From the NCBI RefSeq assembly GCF_008728515.1, contig NC_044986.1:54486855-54550854 (forward strand): a stretch of DNA of 64,000 nucleotides, in the 5' to 3' direction. Below are positions 1 through 12,260 of this stretch, in pieces. Made by a program: the position numbers and the translations under genes. This DNA is from Papio anubis (lineage: Eukaryota > Chordata > Mammalia > Primates > Cercopithecidae). The notes beneath the pieces are model-generated. The model saw only the letters and a program-made list of their open reading frames with translations, was not told the DNA's origin and made no database searches. Numbering within the stretch: position 1 is the stretch's first letter; every line of letters begins with the position of its first letter.

Positions 1-1255
1 CCGAAACTACTGAATTTCAAAGCGGGACTCTGGGCAGTTGTCTCAAATTATTGTTTTATTAAGTTTGTTTTTTAAAAAGGTAAAATACAATGTATTTATA
101 TAACAACTTTCAATAAGAATCCATGTATTTCTGTTTGTTTTTAATTAGTTACTAAGAACCTTCAAAATACTCTCATTTAAAGGCCCACCCTTACCTTTTG
201 AATTATGGCCTTTCACAAATATTTTTTAGGTGAATCATATGTAACGAATGGTTATAATTATGTTATTCATAACTCCCTTACTTTGGTAATGTAAATATTT
301 ACTCTACAGTACACTGGACCATATCTATCATTGTAATTTATCTTCGTTTTCTATATTTCTTACAATTTTTGAGAAACTAGAATTAAACATATATAGTAAG
401 AATTATTATACAGTAAAATCCTATAACATATATGTGGAAACTTAAGGAAGTAATGAGTCTTGGTGTTATTACCAGAATGCTGATATAGTATGATATATTT
501 AATGAAATATGAAAGAATTAAAATAGAATTTTAGGTATATTTTGCTAGCATTTTTCTTTTTTTACATTTTTTTTGTTTGTAATGTTATATTTTCTAATGG
601 CCATAAAGAAACATGATCAAATCTAAATTTCTCTAGTAAAGTTGGTTCCCAATTTGACAGTAACATGAATATATAATTTTGTTTTGGACTTTTTTGGTTT
701 CTCTACATTATTTTATAAATAATTACTACAGGAAGATTCGGCAGATAAATTGTGTAACAGGGTCCTTAGCATTTTCTTTTCATGACAGCCTCTTCCGTTC
801 ATCTCCATTCTTGGTCATTAAGTGAACATCAGAACTTAAGTTTTACTAGCTTCAAGCCTTTTTCAAAAAAATACTGATTACAGCTGCAGAAAATGATCTT
901 TTCCCACAGCAGTCTTGTGTGTATACTGATCTTTAACAATTTGTACTCATAACCAGATTTGTTTGGACAAGTCACACCACTGTGTGTGTCCTGTTTTTGT
1001 TTTGTTTTAAATTTTATGATGTCGGCATAATTGTTGGAAAATCCTCCTTCGTACCTGCAAAGAGAAACCTGTTCTCAAGGTAAATGATTTGAACTTATGA
1101 CAAAATGGTTGCATTTTTTTCAAACTGGTAATATTTAATGAAATTATTTTAAACATGATGGCATTTTTTTCAAACTGATAATATTTGGGGGAAATAACTG
1201 TCGTTATAAATAAATATAGTAATCAAATGCTGATGGAAATCTTTTGTAATTTCAG
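1..1255 (+). other. UBE2D1: UBE2D1 intron 3 (partial)
   Basis: AT-rich intronic DNA upstream of exon 4. I looked for exon 3 (the LFHWQATIMGP segment) and did not find it, so this is all intron. There is a short local duplication: a GGTTGCATTTTTTTC-type stretch near 1106-1130 is echoed near 1158-1185. Confidence 0.75.
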
Positions 1256-1333
1256 CCTGATAGCGCATATCAAGGTGGAGTCTTCTTTCTCACTGTACAT
1301 TTCCCGACAGATTATCCTTTTAAACCACCAAAG
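1256..1333 (+). CDS. UBE2D1: UBE2D1 coding exon 4
   Basis: 78 bp, 26 whole codons (residues 41-66, PDSAYQ to PFKPPK). The acceptor is TTTCAG and the donor GTATTT. This is the beta-sheet part of the UBC fold. Confidence 0.95.
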
Positions 1334-3945
1334 GTATTTTTATTTTTATGATTGATGTGACTCCCATGTAAGGGATTTTACTCTTTATCTAGAGCTCATT
1401 TTGTATGTCAAAGACTGTGGGGGAGATTAGCATTTTCTGTTTTATAAAAACTACTGAATCTAAAATCTGATTTCTTATTGAAATACTTTATTAAGTCTAT
1501 AAAACAAAAGTCAGTATCTGTCATGCTATAAATTTAATTCCTTTTCTTTCTCTTCTTATTGGATACGTGTAGTTTGGGAAATTTTTATGATTAAGAGTCA
1601 GACTTTTCATGGGATTATCTTTCCAAAGTTGATCCTTCTTTCTGTTTTTTTTTTTTTTTAAGTATTCAATAAACATTCACTGAGTACCTACCATGTTCTT
1701 CTACACTGGGGAATCCAAAAGTAAATATGAAACAGTCCCTTAATTTAGTATGGTAGGAGAGAGAAACACGTGTTAAATTTAGATTTGCTCCAAAGAGGAA
1801 ACAAATGATGGGGATTTCAGGGAGGGGAAAAATGAGCAGATTCTGTCACTCAGGAAATAATTATTTTAAATAGTTAAAAGCAGATTAACATTGTATTTAT
1901 GAAATGATATGACAACTCTTGTGGAAAATTAGGGTTCTTGATGGATTTCTTAGCTGAGACCCCTCAACTTTGCCCTGAAACAGTGCCAGCACCCTGTTTT
2001 TACATCCAAGTGTTACTTCCAGGTATCACCAATAATCAAATCAAGAAAAGGATTACTTCTGTGTATGATGAAAGCCATGGTTAATTACTTTAGATGCTAC
2101 TCAACCAGTCATACCAGCTACTAGAGACTTATTTATTACACTGTCCAAAATACTTTTCAGTTCCTTGGAGGGAGAAAGAAGGAAGCTGACTTGTTTGTGT
2201 TCACATTCTCACTAGCTAGAACTATGTGTAGCACAAAGTAGATAATTATTTGATTTGTGCCGAAGACTTTTCTCCTCTAGCGTTATGTAAAGTTGAACAT
2301 ATTTTACCCTAGAGCAAATTGGTTCTGTTTTATTCATAGTTGATTCAAAGGTGATTGTCATATTTTGTTGTTTCGTTTTATGTTTAGATCGCTTTCACAA
2401 CAAAAATTTACCATCCAAACATAAACAGTAATGGAAGTATTTGTCTCGATATTCTGAGGTCACAATGGTCACCAGCTCTGACTGTATCAAAAGGTAATTT
2501 CATCGATCAGATTTAAAACAGTTGATAACAGTGAGACAGGAAAAATACAACAGAATTACCTATGGACTAAAATTTTAAAACAACAATCAACTGTGCTCTC
2601 TCCTGTTTTGATTTTGTTTTGCTCTCTTCGCTCTTATGTTACTCTGGCTTTTGGCAGTTAGCTTTGGTTGAGGGGAGTGTGGACATTTTATCCTTTTAGC
2701 TTGGGTGTTATCTTTTAAAAAAGAGACAGTGCCCAGGCACTGTGGCTCATGCCTGTTACTCTAACACTTTGGAAGGCTGAAGTAGGAGGATTGCTTGAGC
2801 CCAAGAGTTCAGGACTGACCTGGGCAACATAGGAGACCCTGTCTCTGCAAAAAAAGAGAGAGAATAAGAGATAGTAAAAGGAAGATTTTGGGACTAGTTG
2901 TCCCATTCATTAAATGGAAATGTTGACAGTAATAAAGCTTTACAGCTGTTTTACTTCATCCAAGAAAAAAATACCAGATTTGATTGATAAATGATTTAAA
3001 ATGGAAGACATTTCACACTGTAGGATAATGCAATACATATAGCATGTTAGTCTAAACTTTGCATAATCAGGAGTGTCATTATAGTGACTGACACAAGATC
3101 TGTGCTGATTCTCAACTTTTACAGGTGTGTAGGTGTTCTTTGCTGGATTATCAGGTGTATACATAGGCCATCTGAAGCCATTTTATTTCATTAGCCAATA
3201 CTACTTACTGTGCTAGCACTCTTAATTTATATATTGTTTCTCTAAAAGAAGAGAACCTGACAGTTGGAAAATATTGTTTAGGTTAGAAGCAGCTGCACTG
3301 AAGTAACCATCAAGTTTTCCGTTTTTATAAAATTGAAGAAAATGTTTCCCTTGAAGGGATTTATGGAAGCAATCTGTACTCATTTTTTATTTTTAATAAT
3401 TGCTACTTGAATATGCAACATGTTTTTAAAAGTAATAAGGTTTATAGGAAGCAGGATCCACAGCCATAGCTCTTTCAAATATTGGATAAATAATGGCTCT
3501 TTCAGTTCCATTATTTATGAATGGTAGTTTTTCTGACCTCAGATGCTCATCTACGGTATTCATATAGATTCTCATATTCTTTTAAGAATCTTTCACACAG
3601 TGTAACTGTCATGCATTAGATATATGAAAAATTCTGTGTTGAAGGGTAATTCAAGTTCAAATGCTGTTTCCTGGAATGGTGTCACAAAATGAATCTCACT
3701 TGGCATAAACCGCTAAGTCCTTATACATATAAAAGAAATGGCAAACTGCCAGATACTGAGTACTTATATTCTGACATTGGTAGCTTTTAATAAAGAATCA
3801 GTAGTGTTAGATTCTGGAAACCATCCTGTGAGAAATGAAACAGCCTCAGTTTCTTATAAGTAAAAATGGGGATTCTTATAGTGTTACCATATAGGGTTGC
3901 TATGTATCTAGTACATAGTAGGCACTTACGTGAATGTTAACTGTT

Positions 3946-3976
<31 letters not shown>

Positions 3977-6628
3977 GAGACGGAGTCTCGCTCTGTCGCC
4001 CAGGCTGGAGTGCAGTGGCCGGATCTCAGCTCACTGCAAGCTCCGCCTGCCGGGTTCACGCCATTCTCCTGCCTCAGCCTCCCGAGTAGCTGGGACTACA
4101 GGCGCCCGCCACCTCGCCCGGCTAGTTTTTTGTATTTCTTAATAGAGACGGGGTTTCACCGTGTTAGCCAGGATGGTCTCGATCTCCTGACCTCGTGATC
4201 CGCCCGTCTCGGCCTCCCAAAGTGCTGGGATTACAGGCTTGAGCCACCGCGCCCGGCCTACCCTTTTCCTTACCTTAAAGGATAGACATTGTTAGTGTGC
4301 ATGATAGTGAAATTGGGGCAAATGGCTCCTGGCAGTAGGGGTGAGCAGAGGAGGAACTTCCTTCTTGCTTACTTTTTTATAAGATAGATCATACCTTGCT
4401 CATTTGTTTGTGTATTTTTTACTTTTCTATATATATATTTTAAAATTTTTAATTTGTTTATCTTAAAAGATTTTTTAAAAATCAAATATAGACAGAGTCT
4501 TGCTGTGTTGCCCAGCTTGGTCTCAAACTCCTGGCCTCAAGTGATCCTCCTGCCTTGGTCTCCTAAAGTGCTAGTATTATAGGTGTGAGCCACATTGCCT
4601 AGCTTATTATTATTATTATTATTATTTTTTTTTTTTTTGAGATGGGGTTGCTGTGTTGCCCAGGCTGGTCTCGAATTCCTAAGCTCAAGGATCCTTCCGC
4701 CTCAGCCTCCCAAGTAGTTGGCATTATAGACACATGCCACCATGCCTGGAGCTTTTCCATATTTTAAATGTCGTCTTTTGCTTTTTATCATGAGGTTAGT
4801 CTGGAAGCATTCTGGGGCTGTAAGTTAGCCCTGAAAATCTGCCCTGTTGGTTTAATATATAAGGCTTTAAGTTTCATTGGGCAGATAGAAGATAAGAAAG
4901 ATGAATAAAATATTAATTTTTTCTTTAGTTCATAACACCCCCCCTTTGCCTGACATTGTAAGAGTCAACTCTGCTCTATAAATCCACCTTTAGACTTGAA
5001 AGAGTAGGAAAATAGAAAGGAAACAGCAGTGGGATGGGGGCAAGTGGAAATGGGAGGTTGGTCCAGAGGGTTCCATGAACCTCCTCAGAAGTAGTGGCAT
5101 GCAATTGAAGCAGACAATTGAGGAACCAGAGTCCTTATTCCCTCTTATTTCAGATACTTAGATTGTGTGTATGTGTGTGTGTGTGTTTTAGTGTAGCTAT
5201 TTGCATTAGGATTTTGACATACTGGAGTAACAACTCCTTTTTCAATTTTCATTTCTATTTTAAAATATGCAAGTTATGTAAAGATAGCTGTTCACATTAT
5301 TTTTAAATGCATGCAATACGAATAAAGTACATGAAGTAAAGATTCATTGAAAAAAATTTTACAAATTTTTCTTCTTTGTAGACAGACTATAGCTCTAAGC
5401 CAATGTAAAAAGGTGTATGAGCACCGTATCCAAAATGGTTTGGACTGTTAACTGTAATTTGATTGTTCTGTAGAGAACTCTCAAGTTTAAAGGTTGCTAA
5501 TAGCTACTTTGGAGGCTCACAGTTTTTTAAATAAATGGATACTCAGATAGAATTTAAAACTTCAAAAGCTAAAATAATTTTGTATTTTATGCATCCTACG
5601 GAAATTTTATAACTTTAAAAATTAAAGATCAATTTGCTGTCAACCAAAGTAGAATAAAATGTAATTTGATGTGTTCATTTTATTTTTTTCGTAAGTACAG
5701 TATCTATATTCACTAAAATTATATTTCACATATGTAATTTGTATGAAGTAGGAGGGTTATTGTCTAATACGATGTTCTCTTTTAAATCTAGTTTTATTGT
5801 CCATATGTTCTCTACTTTGTGATCCTAATCCAGATGACCCCTTAGTACCAGATATTGCACAAATCTATAAATCAGACAAAGAAAAGTAAGTGTTTACTTA
5901 TCTTAGTTTCTGTGTGGATACATTCCTATATAGTATGCTAAAACATGAATATTATCAATATGTTTTGAGTAAATTTAATTATGGTCGTTATGTGTATATT
6001 GTTTATCTTTTTCCAATGGAGTAAACCTTTCTTTTAGAACTCTGTTAGACCTTTTACGATAAATCTTGTTCCTTCCCACTTACTGTTCAATAGTATATAC
6101 TCTGTATTTGAAAAATGGGTATTTATATTCTAGGTGGTAAATTAAAAATGAAAGAATTTAATCATTGGAAAGTATTAAATATGTATTATCTTCTCCAAGG
6201 AAGAGGAGTTCTCTCTATGGCCATCCAAACTGACCTAATTCTCAAACTGCTTCATCTTGCTAGTACTGTAGGTTTATTTGCAATTTGTAGATAATGCTCC
6301 TTTAGGATTGGCTTTTGTAAATTTCTGTCAGAAGCTGGTTTCTGTATTTTGATTTTTGTATAGTTGGATACATTTTCATGTAGGTTGCAGAGAAATCCAT
6401 GAGTTAAAAAATTATTTTTCCTGTTTTATTTCTGTGTGAACCTAAGTCACATTGACCCAATAATTGATATATGTGTGATTATTGCAATTAAGTATAAGAA
6501 GGTAGAATATATAGTTTTATATAGATAGATGCTTCTGAAATATTTTGTATGTTTTTACTATATCCTTTTTGTATATTTACAGATACAACAGACATGCAAG
6601 AGAATGGACTCAGAAATATGCAATGTAA
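1256..6628 (+). CDS. UBE2D1: UBE2D1 (UbcH5A), ubiquitin-conjugating enzyme E2 D1, 3' part of the gene (coding exons 4-7)
   Basis: Cytosolic and nuclear E2 enzyme that accepts ubiquitin from E1 on a catalytic cysteine and passes it to substrates with RING or HECT E3 ligases. Coding exons join as 1256-1333, 2388-2493, 5792-5885 and 6583-6628, each bounded by AG and GT, with phases that fit. They encode residues 41-147 of the 147-residue family protein: the end of the UBC beta-sheet, the HPN motif (residues 75-77), catalytic Cys85 in the GSICLDIL context, and the C-terminal helices ending in QKYAM. I see no difference from the human protein, as I recall it, over these 107 residues. The sequence identifies UBE2D1 rather than D2 or D3 by features such as [13 protein letters not shown] and the C-terminal [11 protein letters not shown]. 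The start codon and first three exons lie before base 1. The gene has introns and is open, so it is not a retrocopy. Confidence 0.97.
1334..2387 (+). other. UBE2D1: UBE2D1 intron 4
   Basis: Intron with GT and AG ends. Bases about 1655-1760 (AATAAACATTCACTGAGTAC and what follows) look like an ancient MIR/L2-class repeat. The rest is unrecognised. Confidence 0.6.
2388..2493 (+). CDS. UBE2D1: UBE2D1 coding exon 5 with catalytic Cys85
   Basis: 106 bp, residues 67-101 plus one base of Val102. It carries the HPN motif and the active-site cysteine (TGT within GGAAGTATTTGTCTC). The acceptor is TTTAG and the donor GTAATT. Confidence 0.96.
2727..2850 (+). mobile_element. Alu left-monomer fragment (FLAM-like)
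   Basis: Starts at GCCCAGGCACTGTGGCTCAT and runs through TGAGCCCAAGAGTTC to an A-rich end. Only one monomer is present, and it is diverged, so it is an old copy. Confidence 0.75.
3958..4258 (-). mobile_element. AluY, young, AluYRa-like, with target-site duplication
   Basis: Full-length antisense Alu: poly-T, then GAGACGGAGTCTCGCTCTGT, ending CGCGCCCGGCC. A 13-bp direct repeat TACCCTTTTCCTT flanks it at 3945-3957 and 4259-4271. It is nearly consensus with most CpGs kept. Variants GGCTTGAGCC, CCCGTCTCGG and CACCTCGCCCGGCTAGTT are ones I associate with Old World monkey AluYRa copies rather than human AluY. Confidence 0.93.
4490..4602 (-). mobile_element. Antisense Alu-derived fragment
   Basis: GACAGAGTCTTGCTGTGTTG to GTGAGCCACATTGCCTAGC. 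It lacks the middle and second monomer. It is diverged and followed by an ATT simple run. Confidence 0.7.
4626..4752 (-). mobile_element. Antisense Alu monomer fragment
   Basis: Poly-T then GAGATGGGGTTGCTGTGTTG to CACCATGCCTGGAGC. An old single-monomer piece next to the preceding fragment. Confidence 0.7.
5164..5186. repeat. Short (TG)n microsatellite
   Basis: Alternating TG run with one interrupting TA, in UBE2D1 intron 5. Confidence 0.8.
5792..5885 (+). CDS. UBE2D1: UBE2D1 coding exon 6
   Basis: 94 bp. It completes Val102 and runs to Lys133 ([18 protein letters not shown] and following residues). The acceptor is ATCTAG and the donor GTAAGT. The last codon is split AA|A with exon 7. Confidence 0.96.
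5886..6582 (+). other. UBE2D1: UBE2D1 intron 6
   Basis: AT-rich intron of 697 bp with GTAAGT donor and TTTACAG acceptor. I see no repeat or other feature in it. Confidence 0.8.
6583..6628 (+). CDS. UBE2D1: UBE2D1 coding exon 7 (C-terminal) with stop TAA
   Basis: Encodes [14 protein letters not shown] followed by TAA at 6626-6628. The acceptor is TTTACAG. The same exon continues into the 3'UTR. Confidence 0.96.
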
Positions 6629-7462
6629 AATCAAAAACATTTTCATATATACCAGAGTACTGTAAAATCTAGGTTTTTTTCAACATTAGCAGTAAATTGA
6701 GCACTGTTTACTGTTTCATTGTACCATGAAACCATTTGATTTTTACCCATTTTAAATGTGTTTCTGAAGCAAGACAAAACAAACTTCCAAAAATACCCTT
6801 AAGACTGTGATGAGAGCATTTATCATTTTGTATGCATTGAGAAAGACATTTATTATGGTTTTTAAGACACTTGGACATCTGCATCTTCAGCTTACAAGAT
6901 CTACAATGCAGCTGAAAAGCAACCAAATTATTTTTTGCTGAAACTAGATGTTTTTACATGAGAAATACTGTATGTGTTGTCTAAGATGTCAGTTTTATAA
7001 ATCTGTATTCAGATTTCATTCTTTGTTAGCTCACTTTATAATTTGTATTTTTTTACTGTATAGACTAAATATATTCTATTTACATGTACGTCGACTCATT
7101 ACTTTTTTCCTGTGAACAGTATTGAAAAACCCCAATGGCTGATAATTAAGTGAATTAACTGTGTCTCCCTTGTCTTAGGATATTCTGTAGATTGATTGCA
7201 GATTTCTTAAATCTGAAATGATCTTTACACTGTAATTCTCAGCATACTGATTATGGAGAAACACTTGTTTTGATTTTGTTATACTTGACTTAACTTTATT
7301 GCAATGTGAATTAATTGCACTGCTAAGTAGGAAGATGTGTAACTTTTATTTGTTGCTATTCACATTTGAATTTTTTCCTGTATAGGCAATATTATATTGA
7401 CACCTTTTACAGATCTTACTGTAGCTTTTTCCATATAAATAAAATGCTTTTTCTACTATTTG
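6629..7462 (+). other. UBE2D1: UBE2D1 3' untranslated region
   Basis: AT-rich, repeat-free sequence directly after the stop codon. A canonical AATAAA lies at 7438-7443, so cleavage is expected about 15-25 bases later. A second AATAAA at 7480-7485 could give a slightly longer end. The exact end is inferred, and longer isoforms are possible. Confidence 0.75.
7438..7443 (+). terminator. UBE2D1: Poly(A) signal of UBE2D1
   Basis: AATAAA hexamer about 0.8 kb after the UBE2D1 stop codon, followed by a U-rich stretch. A second hexamer lies at 7480-7485. Confidence 0.7.
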
Positions 7463-10439
7463 TCTTGATTACTTAAAAAAATAAAAATATAAGTAAGGAT
7501 CAAAACTCTAAAATTTTGCATGAAAATTACTTCCAAATTGTGAAAATCAGATCTATTTTGTTTGCCATTAGTCACCATTAGTTATATAAATTTTATTGTC
7601 GTAGGTTAGTATCTCTTTACCAAATTGTCAGTCTGTAAGATGATATATGTTGATCCCTTGCTGTAGAGGAGAATTTAGAGTAATTTGGGGTTTGTCTTGG
7701 ATTATATCTAAATGGATTATTTGTTAAAAGTACTGAAATGAGTATAAGGCAGTATCACCCATCCTAAAGGAAGGTCTTTATAGACCTGCACAGTCACTAG
7801 ATTAATTCATTAAAATGCCCCCACCCCAATGTAACTGATGTTACATTTCTTAACATTTTAAAATCTAGAATTTCTAAATAATGCCATCACAATTTGAAAA
7901 ACTTTTTTTTTTAACTATAGAAGTTACAAAGGAAGTTCTAAAATTATGCCTCCCTCTGTTTTTATAAGTTGCCATTGAAAAGTGATTTAAATAAGCAGGT
8001 TATCTTTATAGATTTTAAAGAAAACTAGAACGTCTTAATGTTTTAACTTGGGGAAAAAATACATCTTTTTAATGTTTAGCATGCTTGTTAACCTTGAGTG
8101 AGTGTCATTTTTAAGAACAGTTGTAGCCCTTCTGATTATTGCAGTAGCTGTAGAAGTGTGTAAGAATATGTGATGGGTGTAGTCATTAGCAAAGCATTTA
8201 AATCACTTGAGTATTTTGTCATGGTTAATTATTACTAAAGCACAAAATAACCTATTGTTAGAAAATATGTGTTTTTATAAATGAATGTAAAATAATTAAA
8301 TGAATTGTGAAATGGATGTTTAAGAAAATATAGGCTTAAAAAGTAAATCTATAAAATGATGTCTTAAAACAGCCATATCATGAAAAATTATACTTAGCTA
8401 TATTATTATAAGCTACATTTGCCCTGAATTTGAACACTCAACATCATTAGATTTAAGTATTTAGTATATTTTGATAAAGGGTTTTGTTTCTTCAGTATCT
8501 TCATTTTAAACAACAACATAAAAAAACAACTTTCATTTGTGTGGCATTTATTTTTGGAAGTGTCTTCTTTTTTTTCTTTATTAAAGTTTTTGAAACTTGC
8601 CTAACTCGTTTGCCTTTGCTTACATCTGGATTGTACTAGATTTGAGGAGTAAGCATAAGTTCTCATAATTAGCTAAAAACCCTGAGTTCCATAGTGGCGT
8701 CATGATCAGTCAGGTCACCATTTTGGGTATATTGTTTTTGCTTAACTCTAACAAGGAGAACATTGGTTACCTTTCAAAACTATAGATTAAAAGCCAGGGC
8801 CTTTTTGTGGATTAAGGATTAATTTAAGGACTTCTTGGACTGAGAGGAATGGGTAGTCTTTTGGGGATTTAGGATCCCACCTCTTGAAGTTGCATAGTTG
8901 AAAACCATGTTCAAATTGGATTTTGAACACTTATAACTGCCATTTACAGCAGTTACCCACATCAGTGATATGGGTTGTAAGGGCAGCCTCACCACCATCC
9001 TCCAACTATCTCAAAAGCATATGATTCCTGAAGCACAAGCTTTACATATATGCCTCTGTCAACCGTATTTAATTATTCATTTTTGCATTATTTACCTGTT
9101 TCACTCCTCTTAAAACTCTGATAGGGAAAATTAAAAATTATAAATGAACTACATATCAAGGACAACTCTAAGAGTTAATACTCAAAAGTTACTTTTCATA
9201 AGAAAAAAATAAAAATAATACATTGTAGTTTTAAATTTTTCTTATCACTGTGATCTATCTAATGATTCAGTCATTGACGTTTGTCAACATCCTGCTCTCC
9301 CACAGTTCTGTATTTTTCAAATGGAGAGATTAAGGAAATTAATTTTCCTCCCAAATTAAAAGAGATTATTGGTCATGAGACTATATCATGTCTGTTTACT
9401 GGTAGTCATTTTGAACTGCACAAAAGCCCAGCCCACTTGATAATGCTTTAAAATTTGAGTTCTGCAGTAGAATCATCAGTCCTGTTACTCTATCTTCCTA
9501 GGACCAGCCATGAAAAATGTGATCAGTGCTTTAGCCATGGCCATAAAAACGGAGCCTCATTGTATTCAAACTGTTGAAAGTACTGTTTATCTTTGTTTCA
9601 GTCTTTTAAGTGATTATTAATACAATAAAAAATCTGATTAAAAATTAGTTTGATCACTTTTCAGCTGTAAAGTAGGGCTTTCACCTTTTTTTTTAAAAGC
9701 AGAGGCTTAATCACAATTTAATAGCTGTAAAATGTAATGCAGATTATTTATGAAAGGTCTTATATCCTATAATGCTTCTCTTTCATCGTTCTGATGGCAG
9801 TGTTGCACAAATAGGGCAGCAGGTAGCGTCTCATCTAATTTCACTTGTAAAAGTTCCTGTGTGTAGATAACTAGTCATTTCTATTCTCTCTTTTTGAACT
9901 GAGTAATGTATCTGCAAGCTCTTCTTAAACTCTGTAATACGTTTTCCCTAGCTTTTTTCAGTAGTGGTGATAACTGAAAATTTGTAGACAGCTGATAGTG
10001 TCCTGGTGACAGCCTAATAGATGTTATATCCTTATTTGTATTTTGTTACATTTACATTTCTGCTCCCATTATCCTATTATATATAAGGATGTGGCTTTAA
10101 ATTGTAAATGAACTGAACTAATAGAAAATTTACCTGAGAGTATTAGTATTGGGGGGTATTTTGTGTAATAAGAAACATTTCTCTAAAAACTTGGCTAGCA
10201 CTCTCTTAGGTCCTACTGTTGTCAAGGGAGAGATGTGCCTTTCTTCTTTCATGAGGAGGTTGCTTTTATTATACTGGCATATGCTGAAGGTCTGAACTCT
10301 GCTTTCCTCATAGAATTTACTTCGCAGGAAAAACTGTTAAGATCTCTTGAGTGCAAAAGATCACTATGGGTTGCATATGAAATATTTCAGTATAAACTCA
10401 ATATACATATTGTGGGAAGTTGTGACACCACTTGTGTTA
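7463..10439. other. Intergenic, no gene seen
   Basis: AT-rich DNA downstream of UBE2D1. I find no Alu, no L1 body and no coding signature. Scattered stretches may be very old repeats, but I cannot name them. Confidence 0.6.
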
Positions 10440-10955
10440 GCACTTTTGGTACACTTGTTTTGGCAGTCCCACACATTCAGCGTGTCAATAGAAGAATGCA
10501 CAGGACTCAACATATCATACTCAACAGTTAAGATTTATTACAGCCACCTGGCAAGGATACACAGTGGGGGCAGTAAGGGGGAAAGACAGACCAGGCAGTC
10601 TGGAGGAATCCATGTGCAGGCTCCCTGTGTGCTCCCTGCAGGGGCCACAAGAGTAAAGCCTTCCTCTAGTAGTAGCATGGGCATAGTGTTTCTGCCTAAG
10701 GAAGCCAGTGTGAAACTCAAAGTCCAGGGTTTTTATTGGGGGCTAATCACGTACACATCCTTTGTTTTCCAGAATTCTAGTCTCCTAGAAGGAAAGCAGG
10801 TGTTCACCATAAATCACACTGTTTATTTAAGAAGTCTAGTCAGGCTAGCACAGCAAGCACATCTTATCACTCAGGGATGGTTTTAGAAGCCAGGTTTCTA
10901 GATGTCAGCCAAGGGCAAATCTTGTAAACAGGCCATTCTAAAGATCAGGCCTGTA
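10440..10955 (-). mobile_element. Old LTR remnant, ERVL/MER21-like (tentative)
   Basis: Contains stretches such as AAGATTTATTACAGC, GGGTTTTTATTGGGGGCTAA and GAAGGAAAGCAGGTGTTCA that fit the reverse complement of an ancient ERVL-type LTR as I remember it. A 179-codon open frame crosses it by chance. The family name is uncertain. Confidence 0.45.
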
Positions 10956-11293
10956 TAATTTGTTGAAAAAAACTATTCTTTCCCTTTGAATGGCCTTAGT
11001 ACCCTTGTTGAAAACCAACTGACTATAGAGGTTTATTTGTGGACTCTCAGTTCCATTCCATCAGTCACTATGCCTTGCCCCAGTATGACACTGTTTTGAT
11101 TACTGTAACTTTGTAGTAGCTTTTGAAATGGGGAAAGGTGTGCCCTCCAACTCTGTTCTTTTACAGTACTGTTTTGACTATTCAGGCCCCTCGTAATTCC
11201 ACATATATTTTAGGGTCAGATTTCCCATTTGTCCTGAGATTTAATTGGGATTTATTGAATCTGCAGAGCAATTTTGGTAAAGTTGACTTTTTT

Positions 11294-11780
11294 TGTTCTG
11301 GTTATCTACTGCTGAACAATAAACCACCCCAAGCTAAGTAGTGTAAAAGAACAACCATTTCTTTATGCACATGGATTCTGTTGGGTCAGGAATTGGGATG
11401 AGGCACAGGAGGCATGGCCTGTCTACTCCACGGTACTTAGGGTCTTAGCTCAGGATGACTCAGATGACTTGAGGCTGGAAGCATTTGGAGGTTTCTCCAC
11501 TCATACACTGGCACCCAGGACAGGTATATTCTAGGTCACTTATTAAAAGCCTTTCTAAGTGGTTTGATCTTTGCACAACATGGCTGCCCACTTCCAAGAG
11601 GGAGCAGTTGGAGGTAAGTGTTCCAAGAGAAGGAGGAGTAAGCTGCCTTTTTAAGTGATCTAGCCTTTGAAGTCAGACAGTGTGTAGTCCATTGGACGAA
11701 ACAGTCACAAACTCAAATTCAAGGAAAGTGGACATAGACCCTTACTTTTCCTTGGAAAACAATTTGGGGTCACTAATATG
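11294..11780 (-). mobile_element. MLT1-like MaLR LTR inserted in the fossil L1
   Basis: TGTTCTGGTTATCTACTGCT, AACAATAAACCACCCCAA and a later GTCACAAACTCAAATTCAAGG and GACATAGACCC match the reverse complement of an MLT1-type LTR (poly(A) signal side first). It interrupts L1 text. Assigned from memory of the family. Confidence 0.55.
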
Positions 11781-12260
11781 TCTTGTTGACTAGTCATTCC
11801 AATGTATGTGAATCACTCAATGTACTTAGGTGGTCTTTAATTTCTAATTGTCTAATTGTTTTTATAGGGTAATTGTTTTAATTGTTTTGTAATTCTCTGT
11901 ATAGAGGTCTTGCACATTTTTCACTGGATTCACTTCTATGTATCAAGTTTTTAAAACCTATTATAAAATTATTTTTCATTTCATATCATATTTATATTCT
12001 TTATAGAAAAGCAATTTATAATATTCAACTTATATCCTGCAACGTTGCTAAATTTCCTTTGAAGTTTGTACAATTCTGAAGTTTTCTATACTTACAATCA
12101 TGTCATCTGCAGATAGAGATGATTTTATTCAAATCTATATGCCACATTTCTTTTTTTTTCCTTTTGTTGCCTTAGCCTGAGCTCCAATATCATGCTGAAC
12201 AGAAATAGTAATAGCAAGCATCCTTTCTTGATTTCCAAGGGAAAGCTCTTATATGTCAAT

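Larger units (their letters stand above)
2494..5791 (+). other. UBE2D1: UBE2D1 intron 5
   Basis: The 3.3-kb intron between the exons for residues 67-101 and 102-133. It holds an Alu left monomer (about 2727-2850), a young AluY (3958-4258), two antisense Alu-derived pieces (about 4490-4602 and 4626-4752), a MIR-like stretch near 3830-3940, and a short TG run at 5164-5186. Confidence 0.75.

Noticed and set aside
4010..4198. Open frames in Alu elements (also near 12455, 13449, 32154 and 55396)
   Set aside because: They repeat the familiar antisense-Alu peptide pattern and do not mark genes.
10347..10886. 179-codon open frame
   Set aside because: It runs through an old LTR-like repeat and has no domain or splice context.
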